In this document: in pieces, positions 59,115-64,000 of the stretch
How the letters are laid out: every line of letters begins with the position of its first letter
How positions within the stretch are numbered: position 1 is the stretch's first letter
Assembly (NCBI GenBank): GCA_029862005.1
Contig: JAOTYD010000004.1
Coordinates: forward strand, 62,001-126,000
Reading direction: 5' to 3'
Source: Gammaproteobacteria bacterium
Lineage (GTDB): Bacteria > Pseudomonadota > Gammaproteobacteria > GCA-001735895
DNA length: 64,000 nt
Program-made: the position numbers and the translations under genes
The notes under the pieces: generated by a model
What the model was told of the DNA's origin: nothing
What the model saw: the letters and a program-made list of their open reading frames with translations, nothing else
Database searches by the model: none

Positions 59115-59929
59115 ATCAGTCAATTTACTTTATTGGTGCAGGTAATATGGCAACCAGCCTGATCGGTGGGTTGATCGCGAACCAGCATGAAGCAATCCGG
59201 ATAACCGCATGTGATATAAATCATGAACGACTGCAGGAACTGCAGGAGCGCTTCCAGATCAATACTTCGGATAACAACCTGGCCGCTGTGAGCACCGCCG
59301 ACATCGTCATGCTTGCGGTCAAGCCACAGGTCATGCGCACGGTTTGCGAGAGCCTTTCCGGGTTAGCGTCAAATCCCGACCAACTGTTTATCAGCATCGC
59401 CGCAGGCGTGCCTGCAGAGGCGATCGATAACTGGCTCGGGGGTAACAGGGCCATCGTACGCTGCATGCCGAACACCCCGGCACTCGTGCAGCTTGGCGCG
59501 ACGGGCCTCTATGCCAACGCGCGCGCGACTGAAGCCCATCAGCAGGCTGCCCGGCTCGTTATGCAGGCGGTTGGTATCAGTATCTGGGTCGATAAGGAAT
59601 CCGATCTTGACGCGGTGACTGCCATATCCGGAAGCGGGCCTGCTTACTTTTTTTACTTTATCGAGCTGCTTGAAGCAGCCGGCGTGAAGCTGGGTTTACC
59701 GCAGAAAACTGCCGCGACTCTCGCGCGCCAGACCGCGTTAGGCGCCGCGACCATGGCCCGGGATGAAGACGTGGTCAAACTGCGCGCCCAGGTAACATCA
59801 AAAAAAGGCACCACGGAACAGGCCATAATCTCCTTTCAGCAGGATCAACTATACCAGCTGGTCGACAGGGCCACCGCGGCAGCACATCAACGCTCGCTGG
59901 AACTGGCGCACGAGTTAACCAAAGAGTAG
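59111..59929 (+). CDS. proC: Pyrroline-5-carboxylate reductase
   Basis: Last step of proline synthesis with NAD(P)H. The 272-residue protein begins with the nucleotide fold YFIGAGNMATSLIGGL, then VMLAVKPQVM, RCMPNTPALVQLGATGLYA and ITAISGSGPAY-like VTAISGSGPAYFFY, ending with a typical VTSKKGTTEQAI stretch. TTG 59111 is the start because the fold begins at residue 5 and no other initiator precedes it; it overlaps the yggS stop. Confidence 0.95.
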   Translation: MNQSIYFIGAGNMATSLIGGLIANQHEAIRITACDINHERLQELQERFQINTSDNNLAAVSTADIVMLAVKPQVMRTVCESLSGLASNPDQLFISIAAGVPAEAIDNWLGGNRAIVRCMPNTPALVQLGATGLYANARATEAHQQAARLVMQAVGISIWVDKESDLDAVTAISGSGPAYFFYFIELLEAAGVKLGLPQKTAATLARQTALGAATMARDEDVVKLRAQVTSKKGTTEQAIISFQQDQLYQLVDRATAAAHQRSLELAHELTKE

Positions 59930-59940
59930 GTAGCAGCGAT

Positions 59941-60546
59941 ATGGGTTCGGCTTATTTGACATCACCGTTAATGCTGATCATTAACACCTTGTTCGATTTA
60001 TACATTTTGCTGGTGCTGTTGCGTTTTTTGTTGCAGATGTTACGCGCCGATTTTTATAACCCGGTCTCCCAGTTTATCGTCAAAGTGACGACACCACCGC
60101 TGCGGATATTACGTCGCATCATCCCGAGCGTTGCGGGACAGGATACCGCGTCTGTCGTGTTGTGCCTGGTATTGATTTATGCCAAGTTCCTGTTGATGCG
60201 CGCATTGTCGATCCCGGCGGTCCATATCGGTGGGATGATGGCACCGATTGAAGGCGTCAGCTATGCCGGCCTGCTGGTATTCTGCATCGCAGACCTGATT
60301 GCACTGGTACTGACCGTTTTTCTGGTCGCCGTCATAATCCAGGTCATTCTAAGCTGGATCAGCCCGGGTCAATACAATCCGATAATCGGACTCGTACACA
60401 AGCTGGCAGAACCAGTTCTCAAGCCAATCCGTAGATTAGTCCCACCGATCGGCGGGCTCGACCTGTCGCCCCTGTTTGGCACCCTGTTGATACTGGTCGC
60501 AAAAATGCTGATCGTGCCGCCAATTATAGTTCTCGGCAATTTCTAG
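59941..60546 (+). CDS. yggT: YggT family integral membrane protein
   Basis: A 201-residue protein with two YggT repeats. Each has a hydrophobic helix pair and the pattern LLRFLLQMLRADFYNPVSQF...PPLRILRRIIP in the first half and VILSWISPGQYNPIIGLVHKLAEPVLKPIRRLVPPIGGLDLSP in part in the second. It commonly follows proC and is linked to osmotic or divalent-cation tolerance, though the mechanism is unclear. It ends by overlapping the convergent TerB-like gene by 4 nt. Confidence 0.9.
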   Translation: MGSAYLTSPLMLIINTLFDLYILLVLLRFLLQMLRADFYNPVSQFIVKVTTPPLRILRRIIPSVAGQDTASVVLCLVLIYAKFLLMRALSIPAVHIGGMMAPIEGVSYAGLLVFCIADLIALVLTVFLVAVIIQVILSWISPGQYNPIIGLVHKLAEPVLKPIRRLVPPIGGLDLSPLFGTLLILVAKMLIVPPIIVLGNF

Positions 60547-60998
60547 CGATCGATACTGACCTCGGCCTTGTGCCGGGCCTGAATGAATTCACCGTGTGAC
60601 AGGTAGAGCAATTCGGCAACCTGCCGTATCAGGTGCTCTTCGTAGTGATCCTTTTCGCCATCGGCATAGACCAGCTGCCACATCATTTCGACAATCCGCA
60701 GTTTCATGGCATGATCGTAGTGCTCGTTGAGTAAGCGGGTAACGTGCTGGATAGAAACCATGCGGTCAGCATCGTCCTCTGCTTTTTCCAGCAGCGCTTC
60801 CAGCTCCATTTCGGACAGGTTAAATTGCTGCTCCAGTAATTCGCGAAGCTTGAGTTTTTCCGAGGCATCAACGATGAAATCAGCACGCGTAACTTCGACC
60901 AGCAGTACCGCGGTCGCGACTTGCAGTGCGTGCTCAATGTCTTCCAGGCTGGTCTCGATACGCTCGATGGTCAGGAATTTGAGTAAAATTTTTCTCAT
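60543..60998 (-). CDS. TerB-like protein
   Basis: A 151-residue helical protein of the TerB/DjlA N-terminal type. It shows ADFIVDASEKLKLRELLEQQ and a second acidic segment, VYADGEKDHYEEHLIRQVAELL, positioned like the metal-binding helices of TerB. The family is associated with tellurite resistance, but most members are chromosomal proteins of unknown function. Start ATG 60998 is preferred; ATG 61016 would begin inside the gap to oxyR. No other ter genes are nearby. Confidence 0.8.
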   Translation of the reverse strand: MRKILLKFLTIERIETSLEDIEHALQVATAVLLVEVTRADFIVDASEKLKLRELLEQQFNLSEMELEALLEKAEDDADRMVSIQHVTRLLNEHYDHAMKLRIVEMMWQLVYADGEKDHYEEHLIRQVAELLYLSHGEFIQARHKAEVSIDR

Positions 60999-61070
60999 AG
61001 CAATAATTGATTGCAAACACGATGGTTTTATGCAAAATCTATCACAAGAATTAATAAGTTTTATCTATAT

Positions 61071-62000
61071 ATGACGCTAACCGAACTTCGTTACATCGTC
61101 GCTGTATCTCAGAAGAATCATTTCGGGAAAGCTGCACAGGCCTGTTTCGTCAGTCAGCCTACCTTAAGTATCGCGATAAAGAAACTCGAGGAAGAACTGG
61201 ATGTGCGCCTTTTTGAGCGCAGCTCAAAAAACGAAATCCGTATTACAGAAATTGGACAGCAGGTGATCAACCAGGCCTACATCGTGCTGCAGGAAGCGCA
61301 GATACTGATGGAGATTGCACAGCAGGGAAAGGATCCGTTATCGGGCCAGTTCAAGCTCGGCGTTATCTATACCATCGGTCCTTACCTGCTGCCCAGTCTG
61401 ATTCCCAAGCTGCGCAAAACGGCGCCCAAGTTGAAACTCATCATTGAAGAAAATTTCACTGCGAATCTGTTGCAATCGCTCAAGCAGGGATCGCTGGACG
61501 CCATCATCATTTCTTACCCGTTCGATGAACCCGGGATCGAGACGGCGCCGCTTTACGACGAACCCTTTATCGTGGCGCTACCACCGAATCATGAATGGAA
61601 GGATCGTAACCAGATTCAACCGGGGGACCTGGCCTCGCAGGATTTAATGCTGCTTGGCGCGGGACATTGCTTCCGCGACCAGGTCATTAAAGCTTGCCCT
61701 GACTGCATGTCGGGTGACAGCGAGCTGACCCGCACTCTCGAGGGGGGGTCACTGGAAACCATGCGCCACATGGTAGCAGCTGGCACGGGTATCACCGTAT
61801 TGCCGCGCAGTAGTATCTTGCACAATCGGAAAAACGAATCCCTGATCGAGGTCAAGCCGTTCGCGAAGCCCTCGCCCCACCGCACCGTGGCGGTCGCATG
61901 GCGCAAACACTATCCTCGAAAAGAGGCGATATTCACGATTCGCGATACGATCCAGACAAGCCCATTGGAAGGCGTTGACATTATCCAGTCGGTTGCGTGA
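61071..62000 (+). CDS. oxyR: Hydrogen-peroxide-sensing LysR regulator OxyR
   Basis: A 309-residue LysR-type activator. The N-terminal helix-turn-helix is LRYIVAVSQKNHFGKAAQACFVSQPTLS in part, and the sensor domain has the redox pair Cys200 (GAGHCFRDQ) and Cys209 (KACPDC), matching E. coli Cys199/Cys208 spacing. SLETMRHMVAAGTGITVLP is also family typical. A further Cys212 lies nearby. ATG 61071 was chosen because the extra residues from 61011 do not fit LysR starts. It is coupled to the following DUF2288 gene by overlap. Confidence 0.93.
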   Translation: MTLTELRYIVAVSQKNHFGKAAQACFVSQPTLSIAIKKLEEELDVRLFERSSKNEIRITEIGQQVINQAYIVLQEAQILMEIAQQGKDPLSGQFKLGVIYTIGPYLLPSLIPKLRKTAPKLKLIIEENFTANLLQSLKQGSLDAIIISYPFDEPGIETAPLYDEPFIVALPPNHEWKDRNQIQPGDLASQDLMLLGAGHCFRDQVIKACPDCMSGDSELTRTLEGGSLETMRHMVAAGTGITVLPRSSILHNRKNESLIEVKPFAKPSPHRTVAVAWRKHYPRKEAIFTIRDTIQTSPLEGVDIIQSVA

Positions 62001-62320
62001 TCGAGGAATTACTGCGGCAGGACCGCGAGCTCAAGCGCGCCAGGATAATTAGTGAAACCGCCAAAATTCCGTGGCTGGAATTGCAGCGCTTTTTTGCAGC
62101 CGGCAAAGTCATGCTGGTTACCCCCGAACTCGATCTGGTTGACGTTGCTTTCGCATTACAGGAGGACGATATCGAACAGGTGAAGATCTGGACCGAAGCC
62201 CTGCAGGTTTTTCCAGTGACTGATGAAGATGCCGGGAACTGGGTGGCCAGTGACGCCTCGCTGTGGGCCGTGGTCGTCAAGCCCTGGGTGCTGGTACAGG
62301 TAATCAGCAAGGAATCCTGA
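61997..62320 (+). CDS. DUF2288 family protein
   Basis: A 107-residue soluble protein with the conserved ETAKIPWLELQRFFAAGKV and the C-terminal LWAVVVKPWVLVQ. Function unknown. The start GTG (61997) overlaps the oxyR stop by 4 nt (GTGA), so it is co-expressed with the peroxide regulator. The association may point to a redox role, which is an inference only. Confidence 0.85.
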   Translation: MIEELLRQDRELKRARIISETAKIPWLELQRFFAAGKVMLVTPELDLVDVAFALQEDDIEQVKIWTEALQVFPVTDEDAGNWVASDASLWAVVVKPWVLVQVISKES

Positions 62321-62432
62321 GACAGGCGGTTTAAAGAAAGGATTTACATACCCCCGACAGCTCGCGACAGATACTATGGTAGCGGTTCGTTTCTGTAGTA
62401 GAATTGCGAGCCAGTTTTTAGGCTAAACCGAC

Positions 62433-62693
62433 ATGTCCCGAGTCACCGTTTACAGCACCGCCAACTGTCCGTATTGTACCAATGTCAAGACCTTGCTCGA
62501 CAAATGGAAGATTGCGTTTGACGAGGTTCGTATCGACGAAGACCAGGCAGCTATGAAACAATTCGCTGAACAGACCGGGGGCGCACGCACGGTGCCACAG
62601 ATTATTATCGATGGTGAATCCATCGGCGGTTTTACCGAGCTCACCGAGCTGCATATGGATGGTGAGCTTGACGCGTTAATGCAGTCGGACTAG
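62433..62693 (+). CDS. grxC: Glutaredoxin (dithiol, GrxC-like)
   Basis: An 86-residue glutathione-dependent thiol reductase with the CPYC active site (residues 12-15), the cis-Pro loop GARTVPQIIIDGESIGGF and a family-size chain. It should reduce protein disulphides or glutathionylated proteins with glutathione from gshB. It starts 112 bp after the DUF2288 gene. Confidence 0.93.
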   Translation: MSRVTVYSTANCPYCTNVKTLLDKWKIAFDEVRIDEDQAAMKQFAEQTGGARTVPQIIIDGESIGGFTELTELHMDGELDALMQSD

Positions 62694-62702
62694 TTTGTCA
62701 CC

Positions 62703-63035
62703 ATGACGAAGACAATAAAATCTACTTTTCGCATCCAGTTTCATAACAACAACAAGATTTATGAGCTCTATGCGCATGAAGTCGGCCAGTCGCACATGGC
62801 GGGCTTTATCGAGATTGGAGAAATCATATTTGGCGAGCATTCCAAGCTCCTGATTGATCCCGCCGAAGAGAAGCTCAAGCATGAATTTGGCAACGTGAAG
62901 CATACCTATGTGCCGCATTTCGCGGTGATTCGCATCGATGAAGTTGAAAGCAGCGGCAAGAACCGCATCCTGGACAATGACGGTTCAACGGTAACCAACT
63001 TCCCGGGGCAAGCAACTATTCCACAGAAAACCTAG
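62703..63035 (+). CDS. DUF1820 family protein
   Basis: A 110-residue protein matching DUF1820 in FRIQFHNNNKIYELYAHEVGQS, GFIEIGEIIFGE and HTYVPHFAVIRIDEVE. The family is found in gammaproteobacteria and has no agreed function. It starts 9 bp after the glutaredoxin stop, so probably in the same transcript. Confidence 0.82.
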   Translation: MTKTIKSTFRIQFHNNNKIYELYAHEVGQSHMAGFIEIGEIIFGEHSKLLIDPAEEKLKHEFGNVKHTYVPHFAVIRIDEVESSGKNRILDNDGSTVTNFPGQATIPQKT

Positions 63036-63057
63036 GCAGGCACTGCCACCGGCAGCC

Positions 63058-63897
63058 ATGCGTATTTCCGTCGTTATTCCGAGCTACAATCGCAGGCCTA
63101 CGCTTGCGCGGGCACTGCAATCGGTTTTTGATCAGACCTCGACGGTTGACGAGGTTATCCTCGTCGATGATGGTTCGACCGATGGTAGTAGCGATATGGT
63201 CGATCAACAGTTCCACCAGGTTAAAATTCTTCGCCAGCCGAATCGCGGCGTCAGCGCGGCCCGCAATCGCGGTATCGTTGCCGCGCAGTTCGAATGGATC
63301 GCCTTGCTGGACTCCGACGATAGCTGGATGCCGCAAAAAATTGAGCAAGTGCGGAAAGCCTGGCAGCAGCAGCCGGAGTTCGTGCTGTATCACTCGGATG
63401 AAATCTGGATCCGCCGCGGGATTCGCGTCAACCCGAAGCACAAGCACCGTAAGAGCGGGGGCTGGATCTTCGAGAACTGCCTGCCCCTGTGTGCGATATC
63501 ACCCTCGGCTTCGGTGATCAGCAAAACAGCGCTGCAATCCGTTGGCATGTTTGACGAAAATCTGCCGGCCTGCGAGGACTATGATCTATGGCTGCGATTG
63601 TGTCACCAATATCCCGTCAACTACATCGACAAGGCGCTAATCACCAAGTACGGGGGGCACCAGGACCAGCTTTCAAGGCAACACCCTGCCATGGATCGTT
63701 TTCGTATTCGCGCACTGTACCGACTGCTGAAAACATCGGCACTGCAGCCGGAGTATTTCTGCGCTGCCGAGGCGACTTTGCTAGGCAAACTGGATATCCT
63801 GATCAAGGGCGCAGTCAAGCATCGCAACCGGACCCTTATCGAGGAGTTTGTTACGCTGCGTGATAGCTGGTGTCGGGAACGGGTGATGCAATGCTAA
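63058..63897 (+). CDS. Family 2 glycosyltransferase
   Basis: A 279-residue GT-A enzyme. Opens ISVVIPSYNRRPTLARALQS with VILVDDGSTDGS, and the metal/nucleotide-binding DxD-type stretch is ALLDSDDSWMP (about residue 83-93). CEDYDLWLRLC further on is typical of family 2. No membrane helix, so it is probably cytosolic and adds a sugar to an unknown acceptor. It overlaps the next, cut-off gene by 7 nt. Confidence 0.88.
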   Translation: MRISVVIPSYNRRPTLARALQSVFDQTSTVDEVILVDDGSTDGSSDMVDQQFHQVKILRQPNRGVSAARNRGIVAAQFEWIALLDSDDSWMPQKIEQVRKAWQQQPEFVLYHSDEIWIRRGIRVNPKHKHRKSGGWIFENCLPLCAISPSASVISKTALQSVGMFDENLPACEDYDLWLRLCHQYPVNYIDKALITKYGGHQDQLSRQHPAMDRFRIRALYRLLKTSALQPEYFCAAEATLLGKLDILIKGAVKHRNRTLIEEFVTLRDSWCRERVMQC

Positions 63898-64000
63898 TCT
63901 GGGTCTGCGCATTGCACTGCGAAGCCAAGCCGATCATCGATTATTACCGCTTGAAAAAATCGCACGATGACAACGCCTTCGAACTTTATCGTGGCGACAA
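63891..64000 (+). CDS. Cut-off gene, perhaps nucleoside phosphorylase-like
   Basis: The first 36 codons of a gene that continues beyond the window: starts MLIWVCALHCEAKPIIDYY. The AL-x-CEAKPII pattern recalls the N-terminus of the MTA/SAH nucleosidase and phosphorylase-like group, but the segment is too short to be sure. ATG 63891 overlaps the glycosyltransferase stop. Confidence 0.5.
   Translation, partial: MLIWVCALHCEAKPIIDYYRLKKSHDDNAFELYRGD

Noticed and set aside
60543-60998. A tellurite-resistance operon
   Set aside because: Only a single TerB-like protein is present; no terZ, terC, terD or terE neighbours.

Overview
The window looks like a chromosome segment of a free-living gammaproteobacterium (Pseudomonadota) of moderate GC content. 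The evidence is the gene set: a Pseudomonas-type pil/chp twitching chemotaxis operon, pilT/pilU, oxyR, rapA, gshB, yqgE-ruvX, yggS-proC-yggT, a SAH riboswitch in front of ahcY, and a pyrB next to a dihydroorotase-like gene that has lost its metal ligands. I cannot name a genus. I found no rRNA, tRNA, CRISPR array, integrase or intact transposase. Nearly all of the window is coding.

Layout. 1-12 kb: a pcm tail, a strongly palindromic 263-bp element, a fused membrane spermidine-synthase-like gene, a ChaC-like cyclotransferase, an EamA exporter, a cytochrome c, a small methyltransferase, purK-purE facing purC, a DUF502 protein, a zinc alcohol dehydrogenase and an acyl desaturase. 12-22.7 kb, the most accessory-looking part: a NYN/OST-HTH protein, small membrane proteins, an MFS transporter divergent from a YcaQ-like glycosylase, a DUF350/transglutaminase-like pair, a PhyH oxygenase, a largely empty AT-rich stretch, a Na/Pi symporter followed by a lysine-rich coiled-coil protein, and a dockerin-like/LysM/beta-barrel protein. 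22.9-33.5 kb: rapA, bioD, a coiled-coil membrane protein, rarD, then the carbon operon tkt-gap-pgk-pyk read on the minus strand. 33.7-37.3 kb: metK, then a promoter, SAH riboswitch and ahcY (the methyl cycle), then rsmE. 37.3-47.9 kb: a second palindromic element and the minus-strand operon pilG-pilH-pilI-pilJ-chpA-chpC. 48-54.9 kb: gshB-apbE-tonB-yqgE-ruvX-pyrR-pyrB-pyrC', tightly packed with several overlaps. 54.9-58.3 kb: pilT and two pilU-like ATPase genes. 58.4-64 kb: yggS-proC-yggT, a TerB-like gene, oxyR-DUF2288, glutaredoxin, DUF1820, a glycosyltransferase and a cut-off gene.

How the genes work together. Two clusters 7 kb apart (Chp signalling and the PilT/PilU retraction motors) should jointly control type IV pilus dynamics. 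metK, ahcY and several SAM methyltransferases form the methyl cycle, and ahcY is clearly placed under SAH control. gshB, a ChaC-like enzyme, glutaredoxin and oxyR together indicate glutathione-based redox defence.

Most worth a second look: the 263-bp element between pcm and the membrane synthase, which has TA-bounded terminal inverted repeats and carries, in its right arm, the only visible Shine-Dalgarno of the next gene; the third PilT-family ATPase; and the dockerin-like/LysM/barrel fusion. I saw no clear-cut undescribed multi-gene defence or biosynthetic system.
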